NCBI RefSeq assembly: GCF_000243315.1
Contig: NZ_JH597770.1
Location: forward strand, 81,859-145,858
DNA from: Metallosphaera yellowstonensis MK1
Lineage (GTDB): Archaea > Thermoproteota > Thermoprotei_A > Sulfolobales > Sulfolobaceae
Reading direction: 5' to 3'
DNA length: 64,000 nt
The first letter of the stretch is position 1, and every line of letters starts with the position of its first letter. The notes under the pieces are model-generated. The model did not search any database. It was not told the origin of the DNA and saw only the letters and a list, made by a program, of their open reading frames with translations. The position numbers were made by a program, and so were the translations under genes. Positions 17,627 through 26,076 of the stretch are shown here, piece by piece.

Positions 17627-19295
17627 CATTTTGCCTGGGGCCGGAAGTGCGACTCTGATCCTCAACGGGTTTAAAACTGTGGAAGTCAAGACGACCTTCC
17701 CCATTTACATAGAGACTCGGGATCCAGATAGGGTAGCACAACATCCAGACGTAGTTTATTACGAGGGCGAGCAGTGGAGGTACCTCGACGGAAGGGAGGT
17801 AACCCTCCACAGGTTTGAGCTGAGGGACTTAAGAGCTTACTACCACTTATCCAAGCGATATAGGGTGCTGAACGAGCTCCCCACGGTTCTCTCTCAGACC
17901 TTGTTCAGGTTGGGGGCGCTCCCCTTCAGGAAGGTCAGCATCAGGAGGGGGGAAGTGGAGATCGTGAAGGACGAGCTGGATCTCTCCGAGCTGAGCATAG
18001 CCTCAGTCGTGACAGAGGATTGGTTCGGCCCTTCTCCCACAGGTCATAAGTTCAGGGCAAACTTGAACGGGAGAGAAATGACTGGGGATCTTGACGATCT
18101 CAGCTTGAGGGCAGATGTGGCTGAATGCATGGGTAGGGCTTGCCATAAGATCAGGGCATCGGTCAAGCTCAACATGGAGGAGAAGAGGGCTCCAGTATCA
18201 GTTAAAGGATTGATTGAGTGGTCTTACGTGAGCAGGACGCCTGTTAGGGAGTTAATGAGAGCTACCATAGGTAAGGCACTCACAACCAATGAAGCTTGGG
18301 TGGCCTTCAAGAGGAGAGTAATAATACCTGATGTGGTTCCGAGAGTAGAGAAGGAGAGGAACCTGGAGCAGTTGAGGTCCGTAGACAAGGGAGGCCTCGT
18401 CCTCTTCCCCAAATTGGGCTGTTTTAACGACGTGGTGCAGGTGGACTTCTCCTCCCTCTATCCGTCCATCATCATTAAGTATAACATATCCGCCGAGACA
18501 GTGGACGCTTGCCACGACGTAGTTACCGAAATAGGACATGACCTGTGTTACAAGGAGAAAGGGATAGTCCCTGAGGCTCTGGAATGGCTGGTGAACAGGA
18601 AGGAATACCTCAAGTCTGTGGACCCAGAGAGGGCCGAGGCCGTGAAGTGGATATTGGTAGCATCTTTCGGGTACTTAGGTTATAGGAACTCCAAGTTCGG
18701 GAAGATTGAAGCCTATGAACTCGTGACCCATTTCGCCAGGAAGACGCTCAGGAACGCATTGGAGATAGCCTCCGAGAGGGGACTGGAAGTTATACACGGT
18801 ATAGTGGACTCACTTATGGTCAAGGGGAGAGACGTGGACGACTTCGTCAGGGAAGTCCAGGAAAGAACCGGGTTCAAACTCAAGGCCGAGCCCATGAGTT
18901 GGGTAGTGCTGACCTCCAGGAGGGATGGGAACCCCTATCCCATGAGGTATTTCGGGAGGACTAGTGACGGGGTGAAGATGAAGGGAGTGATAAGGGATAA
19001 TATGCCTAATTTGGTGAAGGACTTCCTGGAAGACTTAAGGAAACTGATGAGTTCTGCCAGTGACTGTGAGGAGTTGATGACGCTGAGGGCCGAGGTTATG
19101 AGACTCTTGAGAGGTTACCTGGAGAGGGTAGTCTCAGGTGAACCTAGGGATTACGTCGTGTGGGTCAAGGGGATACCGTACGTCAGGGGAGTGAGGGGGT
19201 TCTACGACGCCAGGAACGGGTTTCTAGGTAGAGACTTGGAGTATTATAGACAATACCTGAGTAGAACTGTGAGGGTGGTATACCCTTGGCTCTGA
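17607..19295 (+). CDS. dpo2: Divergent family B DNA polymerase Dpo2 (PolB2)
   Basis: About 562 residues from the ATG at 17607 (a TTG 21 nt upstream is also in frame). Motif A is DFSSLYPSIIIKYN. The motif B region AVKWILVASFGYLGYRNSKFG lacks the usual Asn-Ser. Motif C is HGIVDSLMV instead of YGDTDS, so the first catalytic Asp is replaced by Ile. The protein is much shorter than replicative PolB1 and has no recognisable exonuclease motifs. These departures are known for the PolB2 family, which functions in damage tolerance in Saccharolobus. It sits between two small genes with overlaps on both sides, and the upstream hexamer predicts induction by DNA damage. Confidence 0.9.
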   Translation: MEGYVVDILPGAGSATLILNGFKTVEVKTTFPIYIETRDPDRVAQHPDVVYYEGEQWRYLDGREVTLHRFELRDLRAYYHLSKRYRVLNELPTVLSQTLFRLGALPFRKVSIRRGEVEIVKDELDLSELSIASVVTEDWFGPSPTGHKFRANLNGREMTGDLDDLSLRADVAECMGRACHKIRASVKLNMEEKRAPVSVKGLIEWSYVSRTPVRELMRATIGKALTTNEAWVAFKRRVIIPDVVPRVEKERNLEQLRSVDKGGLVLFPKLGCFNDVVQVDFSSLYPSIIIKYNISAETVDACHDVVTEIGHDLCYKEKGIVPEALEWLVNRKEYLKSVDPERAEAVKWILVASFGYLGYRNSKFGKIEAYELVTHFARKTLRNALEIASERGLEVIHGIVDSLMVKGRDVDDFVREVQERTGFKLKAEPMSWVVLTSRRDGNPYPMRYFGRTSDGVKMKGVIRDNMPNLVKDFLEDLRKLMSSASDCEELMTLRAEVMRLLRGYLERVVSGEPRDYVVWVKGIPYVRGVRGFYDARNGFLGRDLEYYRQYLSRTVRVVYPWL

Positions 19296-19855
19296 CCACT
19301 GGGTTCCCACTCCTCGACTCCTTGATCAGTGAAGACAAGATAGTGGAGTTCTACTCTCTGGATAGGGAGTTACTGACACTCTTTTACCATAGGGTCATAG
19401 CTGTCTCTTCTCCAGTTCAGGTGGTCTTGGTTGGGGAAAGGGGTGGACTGGACCCAAATATGGTGGAGAGGTTCCAAAGGATCTATGGAGTTACTGGAGA
19501 GATACGCGTAAGGAGGGCCTTTAAGGTGGAGGACGTGAGTCAAGTCTTGAAGGTAGTAAGGGGGGAGGCTGTGATTGTAGACCCCTATCAGCACAGGAAG
19601 TGCTACTCAAACATAGTGAAATACCTCAGGCTTGACGGCTCCAGGAAATATATCTTTAGTTTCATGGATAGGGAGAGGGAAGGATCGCTCTTCGGTGCAC
19701 ACTCTGCTGGATCGATCCTGAAGTTGAGCAGGACTAAGGGTGGCTTTAAGGTGGAGATCATTAAGAGCGTCACGTTGGGGAGACTGGAGATCCCATTCGC
19801 TACCTGGGAGATCTTTGGTAGGTCAGAGAGCGGTCTAATACGCTGGATTATTTAG
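19286..19855 (+). CDS. RecA/RadA-like fragment-sized protein, third gene of the Dpo2 operon
   Basis: A 189-residue protein beginning with TTG, 10 nt before the polymerase stop. The opening TTGFPLLDSLI is like the start of RadA-type core domains (TGxxxLDxLL), but the Walker A loop that should follow is missing. Later strands (QVVLVGERGGLD, GEAVIVDPYQ, KYIFSFMDR) follow the RecA-fold order. It is likely a catalytically dead RadA paralogue associated with translesion or repair synthesis, comparable to bacterial ImuA-type partners; this functional comparison is inference. Confidence 0.6.
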   Translation: MALTTGFPLLDSLISEDKIVEFYSLDRELLTLFYHRVIAVSSPVQVVLVGERGGLDPNMVERFQRIYGVTGEIRVRRAFKVEDVSQVLKVVRGEAVIVDPYQHRKCYSNIVKYLRLDGSRKYIFSFMDREREGSLFGAHSAGSILKLSRTKGGFKVEIIKSVTLGRLEIPFATWEIFGRSESGLIRWII

Positions 19856-19942
19856 GTGGTCTAACGCCGTTGTCAGCAGTCTCCCACAAATCCTAAAGTT
19901 TATATTATCAATGAGAAATAAACATGTGATCACACCGGATGA

Positions 19943-21095
19943 GGGCGATTCAGGGCTCCATTGCGATTTCCATTTGTTTCTATAGAATGAAAGTGACTTA
20001 ATTGATCCTACATCAGTACACGAAAAGGGGACGAGCGCTAGGTCATACCATGAGACACTCATTCAATCACGTGGTGACCTCGCTCGTCCCCGAGTTACTT
20101 GGGAAGGACGAGCCATTAAATGAAACGGCTGAGATGGAGAGGAGGGCCCTGGAGGAGAGGAGGACCTCCCCCAGGTACGCCAGGGGGAAGGAGGTGAGGA
20201 GGAGGGGTTACGCCAGGTACAGGTTCTTGAAGGGGTTCAAGGTCTCCCTCCGGGGGGTCGTGTACGGGCTGGAGTGGGTCACGGTGAGCTTACCCGTGCT
20301 GTACAGGGGAGGGGAGAGGGTGAGGACGAGGGTGGAGGAGGAGGTGCTCAGGGAGGAGGGGGTGGTGCTCAGGTCCCTCCTCCTGCCCGTGTTGGGAGGG
20401 AAGTTGAACGCCAAGCTCTGGACCCAGGAGCTGGAGGTGAGGGGGGACTTCAAGTACGTGGTCGTGGACGGGAAGTACGTGAAGTTGAGGGGAGGGAGGA
20501 GGGGGGTCCTCTTAATCGCGTTGGGACTCACTGACCACGGTGTGAGGGCCGTGCTTGACGTGGTCCTGACCGGGGAGGAGGACGTCGTGAGCTACTGGGA
20601 CCTCCTGGTGAGGCTGTGGAGGAGGTACAACCTCACCCTGGTCGTAGCCGACGGGGTGAAGGCCCTAGACACGGCCATCTCCCGCTCCGGGATCAAGGTC
20701 GCGAGGCAGACCTGCCTGGTCCACCTCAAACGAAGCAGGAGGGTGAGGGTCTTGCTGGACCTCCTCCTCTCCCTCGCCGAGTCCGTCCCCACCCGTGGCT
20801 CTCCCCTCCTACCTCCTCGCCCCCAGGGAGCTCTGGCCCCTCCTCAGGTCAAACAACCTGGCCGAGTCCTTCAACTCCCTCCTGGAGAGTTCGGGAAGTG
20901 CCACTCCCCCTGGAGGACCGGATCGCCCGGGCCATAGCCCTCAACTACAACCTCTCGACCTGTTATCTCATCATTGTAATATTACAAGAACCCTTATTTC
21001 TTCGTGATATGATCAAATATATTCAGTAATTCCTTCATTGAATAAGTCTAAACCGAGAGATATATTACAATTTGCAAAGGAGCCCTGAATCACCC
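19943..21095 (+). mobile_element. IS256-like element, left copy (decayed)
   Basis: Bounded by inverted repeats GGGCGATTCAGGGCTCC (19943-19959) and its near complement at 21079-21095. The transposase frame runs left to right and is broken. The same element lies at 27793-28895 in opposite orientation, and one isolated end is at 1305. No target duplication is clear. Confidence 0.8.
20002..21028 (+). pseudogene. IS256-family transposase, frameshifted
   Basis: The first part reads in one frame to about 20790 with IS256 features: the Asp in VVVDGKYVKLRGG, LLIALGLTDHGVRAVLDVV, and the second Asp in LVVADGVKALDTAISRS followed by QTCLVHLKR. After about 20790 the matching sequence (LWPLLRSNNLAESFNSLLE) is in the next frame, and its continuation LEDRIARAIALNYNL is in the third, so at least two frameshifts have occurred. 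Without the C-terminal Glu region in frame the enzyme should be inactive. Confidence 0.85.
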
Positions 21096-21181
21096 TTCCT
21101 AGTCCCCTTTGCACCTATTATGAAAAAGACTATAAACCATAAAAAGATCAATTATTTGTACTACTAGTATTTTTCATTAAA

Positions 21182-23692
21182 CTACAAATAACTTCTAGCT
21201 GTTTTAGGATATAAGTTATTCAAATCATCATTTATGGCTGCATTTATAGCCTTTTTTAACTCTATTGCTCTAGTTTCCCAACCAACTTCTCTTAATATTT
21301 TTTCAGCTTCCTTAAGGTGTGCTAATCCTTGATCCTTCATACCAGATTTTAACTCAAGTAATCCAAGAGCCCATAGAGTAAGAGCCTTTTCATCTATTAC
21401 TAAATCATCTATTAATTCAAGACTCTTCATTAAATACGAGATACCTTTTCCTATATTCTTTTCCACTTCAGCTACATAAATACCCATCCCCCTTAATGCT
21501 ACGCCTTGTAATAAAGGTCCTTGGATTTTTTTTCCCATTAATGATTCAACTTTCTCCATATCTTCCCTAGCTTTTTCTATATTTCCCAATCTAAGATTTA
21601 ATACACTTCTCTCAGATAAGCATACCATTAAATGGCCAAATCGCATGCATCTAGCTAAATCTTCAATAGCTTTATTGTAATATTCCATTGCTAAAATCGG
21701 ATCACCTTCCTCTATAAGCATACTAGCTATTCCCCATTCACAATGACCTAAACCAAATAAATTGTGCATTTTTCTAAAAATTTCTAACGCATTTTCAGCT
21801 AGTATCCTAGACTTTTTTAGATCTCCTTTTCTATATAATACAATAGCCATTTGATGAAGAATAGGTGCTCTATTCTCTATATCTAGTTCATCTATACTAT
21901 CAAGGGCTCTTTGAAGAAGATCTAACGAGTTATCCAATTGTCCCATTTCTTCATAAACTTCAGCCATTAAGGTTGCCATTCTGCTAAACCATATTGAATT
22001 TCTCTTTCCATAAATTTTCATACCTTGTTCACATACTTGTTTAGCCTTATCATAGTTATTTATTACTATATATGATGAACAAAGAAAATATAATAATTGT
22101 GCGTAAGTTTCCCAATCTTTTGCTGATCTGATTACACCTTCCATATCCTCAAATATACTGAGAGATTCATTAATTTTTCCAGAAAGATGCAAATATAATC
22201 CTTTAAAATACTTAAATTTAATTCTTCCATAAGGAGAAAGTTCTTCTTCTATCACATCTTTAAATAATTCATTTACTTTCTCCAGTAAACCTGCATTAGC
22301 TAATCTAGGTAAGTATTTTACTAAAGATAAGGCTTCTTCTTCCTCTCCTGCCTTGATAAAATGATACACAGCCTTCAACCTAGAAAAAGGATCCAATAGT
22401 TTTAGATAGTAATGAGCGGCTTTTTTATGAAGCTCTTCTTGAGAGGATGAATTGTCATAGATTATATCTTTAAGAGTATTCGAAAGCCAGTAATTTTCAC
22501 CATAACTCTCAATTAATGACATATTTTCTAATTCTCTTAAATAATTTATAAGACCTTTAATGCGAGTTAAACGCCTTAAAGAATCTAAATTTATAGGGGA
22601 GTCAAAAACAGATAAGTGTTCTAAGATTTTCATATGCTCACTAGTAAGCATTTTTCTAAGCTCCATTATTAACCATTCATTAAAGGATTTTACAAGCAAT
22701 CCCTCATTTTCAGTTGCTTTAGAAATGCATAAAAAATAAAGACCTAATGGATTACCATCCAATTTTGATACATATGTAGAAGCATTATTAAAAGATTTGT
22801 TACATTTTATAGCCAAAAATTCCTTAACTTCCTCTTCACTCATTCCTTGAAGATGTATACTATATGATTTATAAAGATTTTTAATCTGTTTACGCGAAAT
22901 CACAAATAAGCTTTCTCCTTTTTCAATCAATTGATTAACCAATAATTTAATTGAGTCATCTTTACATAGATCAAAGTTATCTAGAACCAAAAGTATATTA
23001 TTATTAATAATCTCGCCAACTGCTATATCGATAAGGATTGAAGAATCCTTTACTCCAGCTATAATATAATCTGGTAAGGTCCTATATCCTTTTAAAAAAA
23101 GAAATGTCGCTAGTTTATTTAAGAAATATTGAAAAGTATCTATTTCTTTGCAATTATACCAAAAAGTTTTGTTTTCTAGTCCACTATCCCATATAAATTT
23201 TGCTACTAATGTAGTTTTTCCAATACCAGGCATACCCCAGATAATTATTGGACCTTTCCAAGAACGTATAAGTTCTAATTCAGCTCTTCTTCCTATAAAA
23301 GATGTTACTATAGGTATCATATTTTCTAATAGTTTATGAGGTATAATTATCTCCGATTCTATATCTTTACCTCTGATAACGAATCCCATTGGGGTAAAAT
23401 TTATCTCTAAGCGATCTAGCATGGGGTAATAGAGTTTTACGTTTTTGTTGCCAACTCTCTTCCAAGAGCTTAATACAAGTCCGGCTTTCTCCATTTTCCT
23501 AAGCCTATCAGAAACGTGAGATTCTTTCATACCTAATTGCTGAGCGATTTTTCTGACATAAGTTGGTTCAGCTCTTAACATGGTTATTATAGTGAGATTT
23601 ATTTCATCAGATATAATATCCAAGATCTCTCGATCTTTAATATCATGTCTAAGCCCTTTTTTAATAGTCTTTTTAGAACTCACTTTTATCAA
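21182..23692 (-). CDS. STAND-type ATPase regulator with N-terminal winged helix and C-terminal TPRs
   Basis: An 836-residue protein. Residues about 20-85 form an ArsR-like winged helix (RKIAQQLGMKESHVSDRLRK). An NB-ARC/AAA-type ATPase follows, with Walker A GMPGIGKTTLVAK near residue 155 and Walker B LLVLDNFDL. The second half is a long series of TPR-like helix pairs. This layout is that of MalT/AfsR-like signal-transduction ATPases: a ligand or protein bound by the repeats triggers ATP-dependent oligomerisation and control of DNA. Such proteins also occur among antiviral STAND systems, but no effector domain is seen. The gene is far more AT-rich than the housekeeping genes and lies in the IS-bracketed island. 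A TATATAAAT element lies upstream near 23725. Confidence 0.8.
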   Translation of the reverse strand: MIKVSSKKTIKKGLRHDIKDREILDIISDEINLTIITMLRAEPTYVRKIAQQLGMKESHVSDRLRKMEKAGLVLSSWKRVGNKNVKLYYPMLDRLEINFTPMGFVIRGKDIESEIIIPHKLLENMIPIVTSFIGRRAELELIRSWKGPIIIWGMPGIGKTTLVAKFIWDSGLENKTFWYNCKEIDTFQYFLNKLATFLFLKGYRTLPDYIIAGVKDSSILIDIAVGEIINNNILLVLDNFDLCKDDSIKLLVNQLIEKGESLFVISRKQIKNLYKSYSIHLQGMSEEEVKEFLAIKCNKSFNNASTYVSKLDGNPLGLYFLCISKATENEGLLVKSFNEWLIMELRKMLTSEHMKILEHLSVFDSPINLDSLRRLTRIKGLINYLRELENMSLIESYGENYWLSNTLKDIIYDNSSSQEELHKKAAHYYLKLLDPFSRLKAVYHFIKAGEEEEALSLVKYLPRLANAGLLEKVNELFKDVIEEELSPYGRIKFKYFKGLYLHLSGKINESLSIFEDMEGVIRSAKDWETYAQLLYFLCSSYIVINNYDKAKQVCEQGMKIYGKRNSIWFSRMATLMAEVYEEMGQLDNSLDLLQRALDSIDELDIENRAPILHQMAIVLYRKGDLKKSRILAENALEIFRKMHNLFGLGHCEWGIASMLIEEGDPILAMEYYNKAIEDLARCMRFGHLMVCLSERSVLNLRLGNIEKAREDMEKVESLMGKKIQGPLLQGVALRGMGIYVAEVEKNIGKGISYLMKSLELIDDLVIDEKALTLWALGLLELKSGMKDQGLAHLKEAEKILREVGWETRAIELKKAINAAINDDLNNLYPKTARSYL

Positions 23693-23764
23693 GTAATATT
23701 TAATTATAAATGTAGCTAATAAATTTATATAGGTGCTGTTCCCTATCTAAAATAAGAGTTAAGT

Positions 23765-24918
23765 ACAGCAGTTATGGGACTTTAACGTAACTTAAAGATT
23801 TTCATCAGCCTGGGTGGTCAGCCTAAATGACGTTCAAGAACCTGAGGAACGCCTCCACGCTCCTCAGGTTAAGCTCCCCCACCAGCTCCCTGACGACGTT
23901 GGTCACGTGAAGATCGTGAGGTAGCCCTGAAGCCTCTCCCTCCTCCAGAAGGACGAGTCCTCCAGTCCAAGGGCCTTGACGTCCCTGTGGAGCTCCTCGA
24001 TCTCCCACCTCATCCTCCATGCCTCTTCGATCTCCTCGCTGAGCGAGAGATCGGTAGTGTAGAGGTACCTGGCGCGTGTCCCGGAGGAGTCACGTTTATG
24101 TTCCCGGACTAGCAACTTCACCGTAATCGCTCGGCCTCCCAGGGTCAGGTCGGCGTAGTAGACTCCGGGGGTATCCCACTCGGAGGTGTCCCTCCTCGAG
24201 GGTCCCCCGGGACGACCCTGAGCTCGGTTGGACTTGAGCTCAGACACCACGTTGTCCGTCACGAGCTTCTCGGACCAGTACTGGGGTCGAAGACGACCCT
24301 GGACACGCGGAAGTGCTCCTTGAGCACGTCCAACATCTCCCTGGCCATCTCGATCTTGGTCTTGAACTCGGTGACCCTCACAAATCCAACATCTTCCTCA
24401 CGGCGTAGGGGAAAGCTCTCACCATGAACGTCCTGCCCGTGGAGAGGTCCACTATCACGACCGTGAGGAGCTTGACCCTCTCGAACCTCCCGTGGGCGTG
24501 ACAGTAGATCCAGTAGTTCTCAGGGGCTCACGTCCTCCCAGAGCGTCGTGGTCCACGGTGTCGTCCACGATGACGATCTGGCCCTTCACCAGCCCTGACA
24601 GGACCTCCAGCCCCTCCACGCGTCGTCGAGTTCTCCCAACGCCCCCAGCAGGTTTGAGTAGTCCAACCCGAACGTCTCGGCCCTGGTCCTCACGCTGGCC
24701 CTCCGTCATGACCATGAGGACTAGTGCCAGTTAACCTCCCTGCTCCTCCTGTTCCTCCTCACCACGCCCAGCCTGTTGATCTCCCTGACCAGCCTCTCCC
24801 TAGCGAACTCGACCTGTCCCTTTCCGCACCTTTTCAGCAGGAAGACGTCGAAAAATAAAAACCTCTCGCTAATACCGATTTCTTGGTATTACCTCCCTAA
24901 GATTCCCATAACTGCTGT
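23765..24918 (-). mobile_element. Decayed second copy of the IS4-like element
   Basis: Begins ACAGCAGTTATGGGACT and ends CCCATAACTGCTGT, the same ends as 8507-9728, but it is about 70 bp shorter. It is inserted between the STAND gene promoter and an ORF that it truncates. No matching target duplication is visible on the two sides. Confidence 0.8.
23823..24830 (-). pseudogene. IS4-like transposase remnant
   Basis: Pieces matching the intact 369-residue transposase at 8524-9633 appear in several frames: VNVVSELKSN and the YYADLTLGGRAITVKLLVR region, SLSEEIEEAWRMRWEIEELHRDVKALGLEDSSFWRRE (split here by position, not frame), and the VIVDDTVDH region near 24560. Small deletions and frameshifts separate them, so no full-length product can be made. 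The inverted repeats are intact, so it could still be mobilised by the enzyme of the intact copy. Confidence 0.8.
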
Positions 24919-25165
24919 TCAATATTATCTCTTTTTCGCTTATCATAGGTTCTTCTCTCAGAATTTCAACTATCCTATTAGCAATTTTAGCACTTAATGA
25001 TCTAACTCTTTCTGGCATTATTAAAACATAAAAATCTTCTTTTTCCTTACTCTTTATAGAGACTATTCTCTTTTTCTCGGTTTTCTTTTCCTCTGCTTTA
25101 CTTTCTTCTCTTCTTTCTCCTCCTAAATTATTATTTAATTGATTAGGAGAGTTTTGTTCACTCAA
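24919..25165 (-). pseudogene. Small gene truncated by the decayed IS4-like copy
   Basis: An ORF starting at 25165 encodes about 82 native residues before it runs into the IS at 24918: an Asn/Gln/Glu/Lys-rich start (SEQNSPNQLNNNLGGERREE), a highly charged linker (EEKKTEKKR), then a folded-looking part DFYVLIMPERVRSLSAKIANRIVEIL. After the junction the frame adds IS-derived residues and stops. No family recognised; the disordered charged head with a compact tail resembles small nucleic-acid-binding proteins of archaeal plasmids, which is speculation. A possible 3' remainder (an open 20-codon frame) lies beyond the far IS end at 23700-23764. Confidence 0.5.
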
Positions 25166-25262
25166 CTCTACTCACTCTAATAATAGCAAATATTTAAAAA
25201 CCCTCTCAAGGTTTGGAATAGCTTAATCAAATATATTATTGCTAGCTAGAATGATACTAAGG

Positions 25263-25397
25263 CTACGTTACTGTATATTATTTCTACGTTATTGTATATA
25301 TATATTTGCCAGGGCATTGCACGTATTTCATTTCTATACCCCCTCTTTTTTTGCTTATAATCTTAAACAAATTTCTATACCCCCGGGCCAGGGCCCG
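25263..25397. repeat. Iteron-like direct repeats and GC palindrome
   Basis: Two direct-repeat pairs occur within 135 bp. CTACGTTAYTGTATAT is at 25263-25278 and 25284-25299, so the period is 21 bp. ATTTCTATACCCC is at 25330-25342 and 25371-25383. Right after the second lies the palindrome CGGGCC-AG-GGCCCG (25384-25397), a GC island in very AT-rich surroundings. The 21-bp spacing places the first pair on the same helix face, as in iterons or operator pairs. Confidence 0.65.
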
Positions 25398-25400
25398 CCC

Positions 25401-25860
25401 TAATTTGCTTTCTGCTTTTGCTTATTCTTTGCAGCTTTGCTTACTCTAACTCTTTTTCTAAACTCTCTAACTTTCACTTTGCCATACTCTTCTTTTCTGC
25501 TGCTTTAACTTCAAACTCTCTTCTTTTCTACTAATTTGCTTCCTTTCTTACTAAGCAGCTTTTACTAACTTATACTCTAGCAGCCTTGCTTTCTGTCTAC
25601 CTAACAAACACTTCTTTTGCTTTACTATTATCTTTGCTTCGCTTCTTTCTAACTAGCTTTTCTTATTCTTCCGCTTACTCTACTTTTTGCTTAATCTGCA
25701 CTGCTTACTACTTACTCTCTTCTCTGCTCCTAAACTCTATCTTTGCTTACTCTCTGCTTAGCAGCTCTACTCTCTTACTGCTTTGCTATTCTCTTCTTTT
25801 CTGCTCCTACTATCCTTCTAAGCAGCTATTTTGCTTACTTACTCTTATAACATAACTAGT
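25401..25860. other. Long pyrimidine-rich, strand-asymmetric tract without a gene
   Basis: For about 460 nt the plus strand is almost only C and T with some A, and nearly every G is followed by C. Words such as TTTGCTTACTCT, CTTTTCTGCT and AAGCAGCT recur in degenerate form without a fixed period. The minus strand is correspondingly purine-rich. Frames on both strands are poor: one 89-codon plus-strand frame (25586-25855) encodes only Leu/Ser/Phe/Tyr/Cys-rich low-complexity sequence, and minus-strand frames have many stops. I treat it as non-coding. Confidence 0.6.
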
Positions 25861-26076
25861 CTTCTAAATAACCCAACCTAATACCCTCAAAAATATCTAA
25901 TTTTAGTTTATTTATATTTAATTTTTAGTTGAAAAATAGAGTAAATTTTTTAAATAATATTTATGAGAAATTATAGTGTTAAGTGATTTTCCGCTAAATA
26001 CTAACCCAATGTAAAATGACTAAGATACTATTTAATAAAAAATTTACTTAATAAAAAATAATTTACCTAAAATGTT

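Noticed and set aside
25586-25855. 89-codon frame on the plus strand
   Set aside because: The product is low-complexity Leu/Ser/Phe/Tyr/Cys that follows from the C/T composition; no start signal and no conserved feature.
25401-25860. CRISPR array or tandem repeat in the pyrimidine-rich tract
   Set aside because: The recurring words are degenerate and irregularly spaced; there is no constant repeat with unique spacers and no cas gene in the window.
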